Assembly: GCF_023053635.1 (NCBI RefSeq)
Contig: NC_086192.1
Location: 15,042,001-15,106,000, forward strand
DNA length: 64,000 nt
Direction of reading: 5' to 3'
Source of the DNA: Elgaria multicarinata webbii
Lineage: Eukaryota > Chordata > Lepidosauria > Squamata > Anguidae
Shown here: positions 18,361 to 33,736 of the stretch, in pieces
Layout of the letters: each line of letters starts with the position of its first letter
Numbering within the stretch: position 1 is the first letter of the stretch
Notes under the pieces: model-generated
Database searches by the model: none
What the model was told of the DNA's origin: nothing
What the model saw: only the letters and a program-made list of their open reading frames with translations
Position numbers and translations under genes: made by a program

Positions 18361-18405
18361 GGAAAGGCTTCCTGGAATAATGATGTTTTCCTTTCAAGAA
18401 GAAGG
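18022..18405 (-). mobile_element. L2-type LINE (minus), interrupted by a second L2 tail (plus)
   Basis: 18022-18145 is a minus-strand L2 3' end (TATACACCACTCCCCACTGA, AGAGCGGTGTACAAGG). It resumes at about 18360 with AAGGAAAGGCTTCCTGGAAT. Between them, 18146-18359 is a plus-strand L2-type 3' end ending CCTCGATCCAAAGGGAGAGG and an (ATT)n tail. Confidence 0.65.
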
Positions 18406-18805
18406 GAAAGCCCTTTCCCAAGACACGTTAACTTCAGAGAGACTAGTTGTGATGCAGCTTCTGATAGGATGCCAGCCGGGCTGACTTTCTCTCGCCTTCC
18501 TTTAGCTCCACCCATTTTAGTCTGCGGCATACTCTAGGATCAGCTAACCAGTCCATGCTGTCTCCTTCAGAAGACTGTTGAATTCCCACTGACTGTGTAT
18601 TATTTGCCCTTGGAGAGATAAGCTCTGGAGGGGGTTCACTTCCAGCTGGTGAAGAGCCCATGAGAGCTTTCTCCCCCACTGGTACAGGCTGGCCTGTTTC
18701 TGGCACCGACTCCTCTACTTCAGAGTTTTATTCAGATTGATCACCTGAAACACCTTCTCCCAACCTAGGGAGTGCAGGGCTAGACATGACACTTGGATAG
18801 TTCCT

Positions 18806-18889
18806 TTAAAGTTCTGTCCGGTTCTGACTGAAACCTGGAGAAGATTCGTCACCCCACTGACACTGGAGCCACCCCCCCCCCCCACTGCC
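18806..18889. mobile_element. Partial copy of the 192-418 MITE
   Basis: GACTGAAACCTGGAGAAGAT, CACTGACACTGGAGCCACC and a C run parallel the right half of the MITE at 192-418. Confidence 0.5.
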
Positions 18890-19457
18890 TCGCTTCCTCC
18901 CTTTCTTTATCTTTAAGTCAGAGTTGGGTGGCTTTCAAGGAGGGCAGAACGTCGATTGGGATTGCTGGAAGTTCTCCGCTTGATTTACAGCAGGCTGCCC
19001 CGGGGACTCCCCCTGCCCTGTTTCCGTTTCGCAACAGGAGTGACCAAAGATGTGAATTTCCCCTTCCCCTTCTAAATTAAGCTGCTGAAATGGACAAAAC
19101 AAGGGATATACGCAGGTGCAGATCTGCGTTAAAAGGAAAGCTGGGAGTAAAACAAATCCCTGAGATGAGTTGTTGTTGTTATAATTATTTGTATCCTGCC
19201 TTTTGCCCAATACTGGGCCTCAAGGAGCAGGGCGGCGTCACAGGTAGGCATGGTTGGGCCGCGGCCGGGGGCCCACACCCCAGCGGGGGGCCACTGGCAA
19301 GAGCGCCCCCTAGAGTTGCTCCTCCTCTTCCCTGTTAACCGGCTTGTTCAACCTGCCACTCTCTCCGGCTGAGGCAACAGGTGAGAAGGAGGAGAAGATG
19401 CCACAGCCTCCTGGCTCATGGGCTCTCTTCCAGTCAAGTTGGCAAGTGCGAGCCATG

Positions 19458-19505
19458 AGGAGGAGGAGGAGGAGGAGGAGGAGGAGGAGGAGGAGGAGGA
19501 GGAGG
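19458..19505. repeat. (GGA)n microsatellite
   Basis: About 16 GGA units. The reverse strand would read as poly-serine in one frame, which explains the open frame there. Confidence 0.9.
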
Positions 19506-19912
19506 CAATGAGAAGGAGGGAGAGAGGCATTGAGGGTACCCTGTCAACAAGGCCGGTGCTACCATAGAGGCCACTCAGGCGGCCTCCTAGAGCGCCAAGC
19601 TAAGAGGGGTGCCAGGCACAGTGCAGCACTCATGCACGTTGGCTGTGAGCCGGGCTGGCCCGATGATTCAGCTGGGCCTGGGCGGGCGAGATGGCGCCCC
19701 GCGCCCACCCAACCGAAGCGAAGCCAGGGACGCTGGGGTGGGGTGGGGGGGGCTCCACGTTCGGACTTCCAGAACGCGCCCGGAAGAGAGAGAGAGAAAG
19801 AGATGTATGGGTGAATGGGGTGCATGGGGTCTTTGAGTGAATGCATGTGGTCATGCGTGTGTTTGTTTGGAATGAGCAATGCTGAGTGTGTGTGCGCTTG
19901 TTTGCTATAATA

Positions 19913-20388
19913 GGCATGACTGACAACAAAGGCCCGCGTAGTTAAAGCAATGGTATTCCCCGTAGTAACCTATGGCTGCGAGAGCTGGACCATAAGGAAA
20001 GCTGAGCGAAGGAAGAGAGATGCTTTTGAACTGGGGTGTTGGAGGAAAATCCTGAGAGTGCCTTGGACTGCAAGAAGATCCAACCAGTCCATACTCCAGG
20101 AAATAAAGCCAGACTGCTCACTTGAGGGAATGGTATTAAAGGCAAAACTGAAGTACTTTGGCCACATAATGAGAAGACAGGACACCCTGGAGAAGAGGCT
20201 GATGCTAGGGAAAGCGGAAGGCAAAAGGAGGAGGGGCCGACCAAGGGCAAGATGGATGGAGGATATTCTGGAGGTGACAGACTTGACCTTGGGGGAGCTA
20301 GGGGTGGCGACGGCCGACAGAAAGCTCTGGCGTGGGCTGGTCCAGGAAGTCACAAAGAGTCGGAAACGACTGAACGAATAAACAACAA
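19913..20388 (+). mobile_element. BovB (RTE) LINE, 3' end with reverse transcriptase C-terminus
   Basis: Encodes MVFPVVTYGCESWTIRKAE, DAFELGCWRKILRVPWTARR, FGHIMRRQDTLEKRLMLGK and KSRKRLNE plus stop, the C-terminal part of the BovB polyprotein, closely matching bovine BovB as I remember it. The terminus AGTCGGAAACGACTGAACGA then AATAAACAACAA is the RTE-type short tail. 5'-truncated, with the remaining frame open for 143 codons, which suggests a fairly recent insertion. BovB is a LINE known for horizontal transfer between squamates and ruminants. Confidence 0.9.
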
Positions 20389-20494
20389 ATTTCTTGCACT
20401 TTAAAATAAATTTAGCCGTTTCAAGTTTTGTGCTTCTTATTTTTTCCAGGAAACATCTGTTCTTAAAAATCAAAGTTGGCATTTTTTTGAGTGA

Positions 20495-20495
<1 letters not shown>

Positions 20496-20561
<66 letters not shown>

Positions 20562-20572
20562 CGTGTGTGTGA
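20496..20572. repeat. (TC)n(TG)n compound microsatellite
   Basis: TC units to about 20543, then TG units with a GCG interruption. Confidence 0.92.
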
Positions 20573-21426
20573 AAGTAGCTCACCTTGCCTAGGGCGCAAA
20601 ATAGTCTGGCACCGGCCCTGCCTGCCAAAACCCGGAGCCGGCAGAACCCTGTCCCTGAAATCTAAGCACCTGTCCTTTTCTCCACCTTCAGCTCCACAAC
20701 CAATGCCCCCCCCCACACCAGAATTGGGGATTCTACTATAACACGAAGCCAGACTATCCGTCTGATTTTTGCCCCCCCCCCTTTTTTTCCTTGTCATGTG
20801 ACAACCTGGCCAGAAGGAGGCGTGGAAGGACCGCGTTTTCCTGAGCCTTCTGGAAGCCGGTCTCTGTGCAGCCGTGATTGTGCCAAGGACGGAAAGGCCC
20901 AGGCGGAGGGAGCGTTCTGGAGGCTTCTTAACGCCCCCCTTCCCTCCGCCACTGTTCACGGTGCAATCAGCCTTCTCATCATGTTCTATTATCATTGCAG
21001 CTGGGGGGATCAGCGTGGCAGATGGGACCTGTCAGTTTCCAGTAATTGAGACAAGGGAGGGAGAGAGGGAGACGGGGAGACAGTGGATGGGGGGGGACAG
21101 AGAGATTCCTATTGCCTGTCATTCCTTCTCCTCTCCGCCACCACCAGGCTTTCGGATCTGCGTTGGCCGTGGAATCAGCTCCTCCTCGGAAGGTCAATGG
21201 GGACGTTGGCCACAGAAAGCCAGGTCCTGCCTCGGCCACCTTGCTGCCATTTCTTTCTGAGTGTCCCCCGTCCTTTAACCCCACGTAAACACCCTTTTCT
21301 GATCTTGGAAAAAGTCCCACAACCCAACACCGCCGCCCTGCCTCTCTCTCTCTCCTTATTCACCATGGTTAAAGACAAGGTTTAAGGTGTCTTCTGAACA
21401 TGGCCTGGCTTTCTGGCTTAACCACC

Positions 21427-21894
21427 ATAGAATCATAGAATCATAGAGTTGGAAGGGGCCTCTAAGGCCATCGAATCCAACCCCCCTGCTCAATGCAGGA
21501 ATCCACCCTAAAGCATCCCTGACAGATGCTTGTCCAGATGCCTCTTGAAGGCCTCTAGGGTGGGAGAGCCCACAACCTCCCTAGGTAACTGATTCCATTG
21601 TCGTACTGCAATAACAGTCAGGAAGTTTTTCCTGATGTCCAGCTGGAATCTGGCTTCCTTTAACTTGAGCCCGTTATTCCGTGTCCTGCACTCTGGGAGG
21701 ATCGAGAAGAGATCCTGGCCCTCCTCTGTGTGACAACCTTTTAGGTATTTGAAGAGTGCTATCCTGTCTCCCCTCAATCTTCTCTTCTCCAGGCTAAACA
21801 TGCCCAGTTCTTTCAGTCTCTCCTCATAGGGCTTTGTTTCCAGACCCCGATCATCCTAGTTGCCCTCCTCTGAACACGCTCCAGCTATGATTTA
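21427..21894 (-). mobile_element. CR1 LINE, 3' end with ORF2 C-terminus
   Basis: The plus strand starts ATAGAATCATAGAATCATAG (complement of the CR1 terminus). The minus strand encodes [20 protein letters not shown] and a form of [20 protein letters not shown] before the stop. 5'-truncated near ACGCTCCAGCT. Confidence 0.93.
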
Positions 21895-22339
21895 AGGTGT
21901 CTTCTCAACTGGCCCAGCATTTGTGATCTCCCCCACAATCCACCATTTCCCTCTTTGTTTTTGACCTAGACCTAGAGACGCTCTAGCCCACCCCTTCTTG
22001 GCCAGGAGAACTGATTTCTTAGCCCAAGGGAACACCGGTTTATAAATTACCATGTCATTGGTGTGGCTGTCAGCAGCTGCTACCCCGGAATATATTAACA
22101 CCATCATCAGCCAAGCGTGCAGAGTTGGCTGTCTGTCCCCCGAGTGCTCTGGGGTGGCTATGTGAGTAAACGTTTCCCATAGTCCAATCCAGCTGCAGTG
22201 TGATCTCAAATGCATCATGGGAGTCGACTCATGGGCATTCACGTCAGCTACTACTAGTTACATATTTTTCTATCTAGGTAGATCAGGCCAATGAAACCTT
22301 TCTTTGTTTTGATAAGAAGCATTTTCTAAAACCTGTATT

Positions 22340-22440
22340 ATTCATTCATTCTTTTTCAGTTTTTGAGTCGCCTTATATATGACGTTCTCAGGGTGATGTA
22401 CATAATAACAGCAAAAAACAGTAATAAAACCAGCAATAAA
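22340..22440 (-). mobile_element. Possible L2-type LINE tail
   Basis: ATTCATTC run, then GAGTCGCCTTATATATGACG and an A-rich AATAAAAC stretch, resembling the minus-strand L2 3' UTRs nearby. Weak. Confidence 0.4.
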
Positions 22441-22444
22441 ACAC

Positions 22445-22797
22445 TTTCAGGGTGCAATCCTATGCATGTTTAGACAGAAAGACGTCCTGCAATCCTATGC
22501 ATGTTTAGACAGAAAGACGTCCTGCAATCCTATGCATGTTTAGACAGAAAGACGTCCTGCAATCCTATGCATGTTTAGACAGAAAGACGTCCTGTAATCC
22601 TATGCATGTTTAGACAGAAAGACGTCCTGCAATCCTATGCATGTTTAGACAGAAAGACGTCCTGCAATCCTATGCATGTTTAGACAGAAAGACGTCCTGC
22701 AATCCTATGCATGTTTAGACAGAAAGACGTCCTGCAATCCTATGCATGTTTAGACAGAAAGACGTCCTGCAATCCTATGCAAGTTTAGACCAGGTTA
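22445..22797 (-). repeat. 35-bp minisatellite, array 2 (10 units, nearly identical)
   Basis: Units of exactly 35 bp: GTTTAGACAGAAAGACGTCC, then TGCAATCCTATGCAT. Nine units are identical except for one C-to-T; the last unit decays. Reverse orientation to the arrays at 10,951 and 30,240. After it, GTTATTGCTGGGAGTTAACA and AATATGCATAGGATTGCCCC look like the other arm of the parent MITE. Confidence 0.95.
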
Positions 22798-23470
22798 TTG
22801 CTGGGAGTTAACAGGCTTTTTTATGTCAAAATATGCATAGGATTGCCCCCTAAATGTATTGCATTAAAACTGGCAACAATAACTTCAGCATTTAAAAGAG
22901 ATAAATGACTGAGCAGCTAAAAGTGAGAGATGATTTTAAAATGTAACATATGTGAAATCTATAATGGTACAATTATATTGGTTGTCCATCTGTTTTGAAG
23001 CCTAATCCGAGGGGCTGGTTTTTTTATCCTATACGTTCTGTAAACAGTGTTTCCTAGGGAATGCCTCCTCTCCTATGAACCTCCCCAAAGTTTCAGAATT
23101 GCCAATGAAGCCCAGATTCAAGCTCCATCTTAGGTGGAAGCCAGCTTTGTTTCCGGAAGAAGCAGGGCCTTCACGGTGGCTGCCCCACAGTTTGCAATGT
23201 TTCCCCATACACTGTCAATTTGGTTCCCTCCTCCATGGTGATTCTGGAAGCCGGGAAATACGGCATCCTTTTCATTCCGCCCGTGGCTTTATACCGCTGA
23301 AATCGACAAATTTGGTCTTGCTTTGTTTAACAGGGCCTTGTTTTTATGGTGCTTTGAAAACAGTTGCTGAAAAGCTTCCCAGAAATCCTTGAAGTAAATA
23401 AACCACCAACTTCACTGGAGTGGAGACCCTTCCATATCCCCTGCCCCCAAAGTTTTGTCATTATAAGTAG

Positions 23471-24080
23471 AATCATAGAACCATAGAATCATAGAATAGC
23501 AGAGTTGGAAGGGGCCTCTAAGGCCATCGAGTCTAACCCCCTGCTCAATGCAGGAATCCACCCTAAAGCCTCCCTGACAGAGGGTTGTCCAGCTGCCTCT
23601 TGAATGCCTCTAGAGTGGGAGAGCCCACAACCTCCCTAGGTAATTGCCTCCATTGTCGTACTGCTCTAACAGTCAGGAAGTTTTTCCTGATGTCCAGCTG
23701 GAATCTGGCTTCTTTTAACTTGAGCCCATTATTCCGTGTCCTGCACTCTGGGAGGATCGAGAAGAGATCCTGGCCCTCCTCTGTGTGACAACCTTTTAAG
23801 TCTTTGAAGACTGCTATCATGTCTCCCCTCCATCTTCTCTTCTCCAGGCTAAACCTGCCCAGTTCCTTCAGTCTCTCTTCATAGGGCTTTGTTTCCAGAC
23901 CCCTGATCCTCCTGGTTGCCCTCCTCTGAACACGCTCCAGCTTGTCTGCGTCCTTCTTGAATTGTGGAGCCCAGAACTAGACCCAATACTCTAGATGAGG
24001 CCTAACCAGGGCCGAATAGAGAGGAACCAGGACCTCACGTGATTTGGAAGCTATACTTCTATTAATGCAGCCCAAAATAG
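23471..24080 (-). mobile_element. CR1 LINE, 3' end
   Basis: From AATCATAGAACCATAGAATC to the complement of the segment coding for the [19 protein letters not shown] region. About 610 bp; ends about 400 bp before the HSPB1 ATG. 5'-truncated. Confidence 0.93.
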
Positions 24081-24422
24081 GAGCAAGAATGAATCTCTGC
24101 CCATTCAGACACGCTGCGAAAATACTTTTCGTCTTCAGTTCAGCCCAAACTTATCTTCAGGCTGCTGAGGACAAAAACAGGGTTGGAAATCGAGGCCTCT
24201 GCTTCACTCCGGCGGGACGTGGTCTCCATCTCTCCCCCCCCTCCATCCCCACACTCACCCTTCCGTCCCCTGACACCTAGAAGGCCGTCGAAGAGGGGAT
24301 GACAAATGCCGAAAAAGAATGCTGGCGAGACCCGGGCAAGATAGTCATCAACAGTTCCTCTGGCCAAGTGTAATTTCCATTAATAGAGACGGGGCATTCT
24401 GGTCCCAAAATAGACATTTGTC

Positions 24423-24488
24423 TGTTGATAAGGGCCAGCCGGTGGCGGTTGCTCTCCACACACAGGCAGAGCGGCTCCGGGACCGAAA
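24423..24488 (+). promoter_or_regulatory. HSPB1: HSPB1 proximal promoter / 5' UTR (tentative)
   Basis: A TATA-like GATAAGG lies at about 24425-24431, some 60 bp before the HSPB1 ATG, leaving room for a short 5' UTR. No clean array of inverted nGAAn units (heat-shock element) was seen between about 24,200 and 24,480; only isolated TTC and GAA triplets occur. The start ATG has A at -3 (CGAAAATGT), an acceptable Kozak context. Confidence 0.35.
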
Positions 24489-29820
<5,332 letters not shown>

Positions 29821-29990
29821 ACAGCCCGTGGGGATCTGCAGCCCATGGATAGAAAACGGCGGGTTTTGAACCTCTCCCACTTTATTCCTTTTTGTAAAGC
29901 AGGGCTAGCTCAAATGTGCCCAAATCTACGTTTTACAATGTAAAGACACCTCCGCTTCCACGCTTACAAATAAATTTTATAAAAAGCCCT
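29821..29990 (+). other. HSPB1: HSPB1 3' UTR
   Basis: About 170 nt from the TAA to just past the poly(A) hexamer at 29969. A short 3' UTR is usual for HSPB1. Confidence 0.75.
29969..29974 (+). terminator. HSPB1: HSPB1 poly(A) signal AATAAA
   Basis: Canonical hexamer about 150 bp past the stop, followed by a GT-rich stretch (GTGTGATCTTGTTTTG) that fits a downstream element. Confidence 0.8.
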
Positions 29991-30183
29991 GTGTGATCTT
30001 GTTTTGTTTTGTTTTAAAACCTTTATTCCGCTCATCTCATTGTGCCATGTCTGGGTCACATGGAAGTCAGGCCATCAAGATTACTTAATCTTGGGCATGG
30101 TTGCAGTGAGCAGGGGGTAGGAGAGGGATGGAATGGGAGGAAGGACAGGAATTCCCCATTCTTCCAACACACATCAAAGGTGC

Positions 30184-30835
30184 AGTATGCATGCTTAGAC
30201 AGCGTTGCTAGCTGGGGGATGCTGGGAGTTGTAGGGTGGTTTTTTCTGTCTAAACATGCATAGGATTGTAGGATTGTTCCTGTCTAAACATGCATAGGAT
30301 TGTAGGATTTTTCCTGTCTAAACATGCGTAGGATTGTAAGGCTTCTTCTTGTCTAAACATGCATAGGATTGTAGGATTTTTCCTGTCTAAACATGCATAG
30401 GATTGTAGGGCTTCTTCCTGTCTAAACATGCGTAGGATTGTAGGGCTTCTTTATGTCTAAACATCATAGGATTGTAGGGCTTCTTCCTGTCTAAACATGC
30501 ATAGGATTGTAGGGCTTCTTTCTGTCTAAATGTGCATAGGATTGTAGGATTTTTCCTGTCTAAACATGCACAGGATTGTAGGGCTTCTTTCTGTCTAAAC
30601 ATGCATAGGATTGTAGGGTTTTTCTTGTCTAAACATGCATAGGATTGTAGGGCTTTTTTCTGTCTAAACATGCATAGGATTGTAGGGCTTCTTGCTGTCT
30701 AAACATGCATAGGATTGTAGGGCTTCTTGCTGTCTAATCATGCATAGGATTGTAGGGCTTTTTCTGTCTAGGGCTGTAGGGCTTCTTTCTGTCTAAACAT
30801 GCATAGGATTGTAGGGCTCCTGTCTAAAAGCATAC
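30184..30835 (+). repeat. 35-bp minisatellite, array 3 (about 16 units)
   Basis: Units GTCTAAACATGCATAGGATT plus GTAGGGCTTCTTTCT, period 33-37. It is preceded by GCATGCTTAGACAGCGTTGC and GGGATGCTGGGAGTTGTAGG, the left arm and centre of the parent MITE. Units differ more than in array 2. Confidence 0.93.
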
Positions 30836-31092
30836 ATAGGTTTGCTCCCTTAAAGATGAAGAAACTTGCGAAGGGAGAGCAGGTGCGAAGTTGTGCATCC
30901 ACCCTTAGCACCTGGGCAACAAACTCTACAGCTCCCCCTTGACATGGGATGGGAGCATTGGCCTGGGGTTGACCCCACCTCAGTTACATAAAGCCCCACA
31001 TGTGGAACAAGGCTCAGGAAATATGTGTGAATCGTCCATTCCCCCCCCTTTTCCCCCCCCTTCTGCTACAGTTCGGAGAGTGTCATACCTCC

Positions 31093-31093
<1 letters not shown>

Positions 31094-31124
<31 letters not shown>
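31094..31124. repeat. (CA)n microsatellite
   Basis: About 15 CA units; a GT/GC-rich run follows at 31,253-31,289. Confidence 0.9.
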
Positions 31125-31127
<3 letters not shown>

Positions 31128-31395
31128 CTGAGATGCTCCGGCCTTAGCAACAGAGTGGTGATTTGATATCCAGCTTTCTCGCCCATTGGCTGCTGCTGCC
31201 GTGCTGCGATTGGCCCAAAAGGGCTGGGTGTGTGTGCAATGTGCGTGCATCATGCTGTGTGTGTGTGTGTGTGCGTGCGCGCGTGTGCACTGTGAATTGC
31301 GTCAGGCCCGGAACAAAGGGTGTGGCGGAGTGGCGCACGGGGAGGGAAAAGCGGTGTGTTGCAGTCCTGCTACCCTGCAGACTTTTGCCAGAAAT

Positions 31396-31466
31396 GTCAC
31401 TCCAGCGCAGGGCTGTGAGCTGCCAGACTTCTTGTCCTGTCTAAAGATGCATAAGATTGCGCCGTA
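31396..31466 (+). mobile_element. Single remnant of the 35-bp/MITE family
   Basis: AGACTTCTTGTCCTGTCTAA and AGATGCATAAGATTGCGCCG match one arm of the element behind the 35-bp arrays. Confidence 0.5.
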
Positions 31467-31506
31467 AAATACGCAAAGCCAGAAATACACTTACAGGCAC
31501 TCTAGA

Positions 31507-31570
31507 GCAGACTCCCTCAGCCTGGTTACCCTTCAGATTTGTTGGACTACAATTCCCAGCATCCCCCCCA
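31507..31570. mobile_element. Half copy of the CAG...CTG MITE
   Basis: CCTCAGCCTGGTTACCCTTC, TTGTTGGACTACAATTCCCA: left arm and centre only. Confidence 0.5.
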
Positions 31571-31604
31571 ACAGCATGGTTTTGGTTTCGTTGGGCCCTT
31601 GGGC

Positions 31605-31758
31605 ATAAAAACACACATCGGAAGAGCCGTGCTGGGTCAGACTAAGGGCCCATCTAGTCCAGCGCTCTGTACTCACAGGGACCCACAAAGCAGGACACGG
31701 GTGCAACAGCACCCTCCCACCCATGTTCCCCAGCAACTGGTGTACATAGCTTACGGCT
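31605..31758 (-). mobile_element. CR1/L3-like LINE 3' UTR fragment
   Basis: ATCGGAAGAGCCGTGCTGGG, GGCCCATCTAGTCCAGCGCT and CCCATGTTCCCCAGCAACTG match 9241-9400. Confidence 0.65.
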
Positions 31759-31820
31759 TCGGATTCTGGAAAGCTAGGAGGAAGACCTCAGTGCCCTCCT
31801 TCCCGCAATGAGCCTACCTT

Positions 31821-31876
31821 GGCCGGATCTACACTACTGCTTTAAAGCGCTTTAAAGCAGTAGTGTAGATCCGGCC
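31821..31876. repeat. Perfect 56-bp palindrome
   Basis: GGCCGGATCTACACTACTGC plus TTTAAAGC, followed at once by its exact reverse complement with no loop. Probably a MITE reduced to its two arms. Confidence 0.92.
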
Positions 31877-32868
31877 CTGGTCACTCCATTGTCACCAGCT
31901 CCTCCTCCTCCTCTTCCTCCTTTCTACCACTGGCTTGCTTGTCCTGTTCCTCCTTCTTTCACCAACATTGCCTGGGCCACAGTGAGAGGCAGGTTGCAAT
32001 GGCGGAAGAGTTGCAGGAAGTCGGGTGTGTGTATGTCTTGTCAATGGGCCCCTGCTTGCCCGGCCATGCCTACCTTTTGGCATCAATCCCAGCCGGGAGG
32101 GAGATCCCTGAGTGCGCTGATGCCAAGCAGAGTGGCTGCGGTTTCCCTGCAGAACGGGTCTCCCAACAGAGAGCTCAGGGCCCCCGGCCAGTGTAGGCCC
32201 CCTCTGCAGGGGCCCGGCCATCCCAACTCTTCACCCCACCCCTGCTCCTGCTGAGCGAGGTGGAGCGAGCGGGATGCGTCCCTAGCAAAAGAAAACGCAG
32301 CCATGGTGCAAGCAAAGCTTTGACACGGATGGCACGCGTGTGCCAATTCTGCGCGCCCTCCTCCCTCCCCACCTTTTTGCAGGGAACGCTTCTGCGCACT
32401 TGGAACAGCCCGGGGAGGGCCCCCCTCTTTGCTGCCCCTGGTAGGTTCCACTTATTCACCCTCCCACATCCTGTTCCGCACCTGTTTGAAGGAAAAGAAG
32501 GCAACTGGGGCTAGGATTGCCAACTGACCACAGGCCTGGGCTTCTGCAAAGCCTTACGCTGGGGGGGACGGGGGACGGGACCCCCAGATAACAACCCTGG
32601 TTGTTCTCACCCACCAGGTGAAACGGAGTTCACCTGACCTGTCAGGGGCATTAGGAATCTGAGTTTCACTGTTTGCTTGAGTCTGCAAAAATGGGAGGGG
32701 GTGTTTGCCAAGTACCCTAAAGGCCAGAATGAGAATTTCTTGGACATAGGGTGATCTCCTCATAGCAGGCAAAGTCAATTTGCTTTTAATCCTCTGGATC
32801 ATGTGCCTGTTGAGAGAGGGAGAATGCAAGAACCCCTGATCCTCCAGTCTCTGACTTCCTGGTGCCGC

Positions 32869-32877
32869 CTTCTTCTT

Positions 32878-32943
<66 letters not shown>
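32869..32943. repeat. (TTC)n(ATT)n compound microsatellite
   Basis: TTC units to about 32907, then ATT units. Confidence 0.9.
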
Positions 32944-32944
<1 letters not shown>

Positions 32945-33071
32945 ATTTACATCTGGCATCTTTCATTATTATTATTATTTGGCTCCTGCAAATTTCACAA
33001 TGGGTACATATCTCCAACCTTAAATGGCCGATGGACATCTGCTGGGCGAGGAGTGAGGCTCCCAAAACCAT

Positions 33072-33168
33072 CGGTTCCCTCCAGATGTTTTGGACTGCAA
33101 GTCCCATCAGCCTCAGCCAGCACGTTCAGGGAATATGGGAGTTGTAGTCTAAAACATCTGGAGGGCAC
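33072..33168. mobile_element. CAG...CTG palindromic MITE, truncated ends
   Basis: TTCCCTCCAGATGTTTTGGA facing TAAAACATCTGGAGGGCA with ACTGCAAGTCCCATC / GGGAGTTGTAGT in the centre. Confidence 0.65.
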
Positions 33169-33204
33169 TGCACTGCCTATTCTTGCCCTAAGCTAGGGGT
33201 GGGC

Positions 33205-33302
33205 AGGAAGTAGATTTCCAGACGTTTTGGAGTTCAACTCCCATAATCCCTGATCATGCTGGCAGGGGCTGCTGGGAGTTGAAGTCCAAAAGATCTGGAG
33301 AT
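33205..33302. mobile_element. Related palindromic MITE (ATTTCCAGA / ATCTGGAG ends)
   Basis: TTTTGGAGTTCAACTCCCAT facing GGGAGTTGAAGTCCAAAAGA. Subfamily shared with 42,967-43,085. Confidence 0.6.
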
Positions 33303-33736
33303 GTACGGGAAGCAGTTTGACAGCTTTCTAGTCCCCACTGCACAGCTGTGACTTTTGCCCACCCCTGTCTGACATGGAAAGGTAACCATAGGGAACAACC
33401 ATTAACTACCCCACCCACACTCCCCGTGCATTTTAGAGGATCAAGTGCCACCCTTTCCTTGGCTGTGAAGCCCAGGAGAGAGGTACCAAGAACATGGGAG
33501 CATGCTGAAGTCCAGTGATACAGAGAGGGGAGGAAACTCTACCCGTTGAGTTTCTGCCTGCATTTGTCGATGTGCAATAGCATTGCTGGGTGTGTCTGTG
33601 CGTGTGTAAACTACCAGGCAGTAGCAGGCTACACACCACCCCTTCAAACAAACCAGCATAGGCACCATGTACCAAAAACTGAGAGCCAAAATTTGTGACC
33701 CTTAATCACTTTCGCTGCTGTTTATATCAACTTGTG

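Larger units (their letters stand above)
19545..20630. mobile_element. Possible DNA transposon with GGCCGGTGC ends, split by BovB
   Basis: The left side, AAGGCCGGTGCTACCATAGA, and the right side, whose reverse complement contains GGGCCGGTGCCAGACTATTT, look like related termini. The right side also has CTTGCCTAGGGCGC, facing CTCCTAGAGCGCC on the left. The BovB fragment and TC/TG repeats lie inside. The match is partial and the family is not named. Confidence 0.4.
13254..24422. other. SRRM3-HSPB1 intergenic region
   Basis: No host exon seen. It contains GA and TC runs, SINE pieces (15,675-15,960), CR1 copies (16,027, 21,427, 23,471), nested L2 tails (17,671-18,405), BovB (19,913-20,388), GGA and TC/TG simple repeats and a 35-bp minisatellite (22,445-22,797). 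Parts of 13,300-14,000, 14,100-15,350, 16,450-17,150 and 22,850-23,450 show no recognised feature; some of it may be distal SRRM3 3' UTR. Confidence 0.6.

Noticed and set aside
19970-20995. 341-codon open frame on the minus strand
   Set aside because: Antisense to the BovB fragment and across a TC/TG microsatellite, which yields an artificial Arg/Glu and Thr/His run.
22445-22797. CRISPR-like array
   Set aside because: Units are directly abutting with no unique spacers and the genome is eukaryotic; this is a minisatellite.
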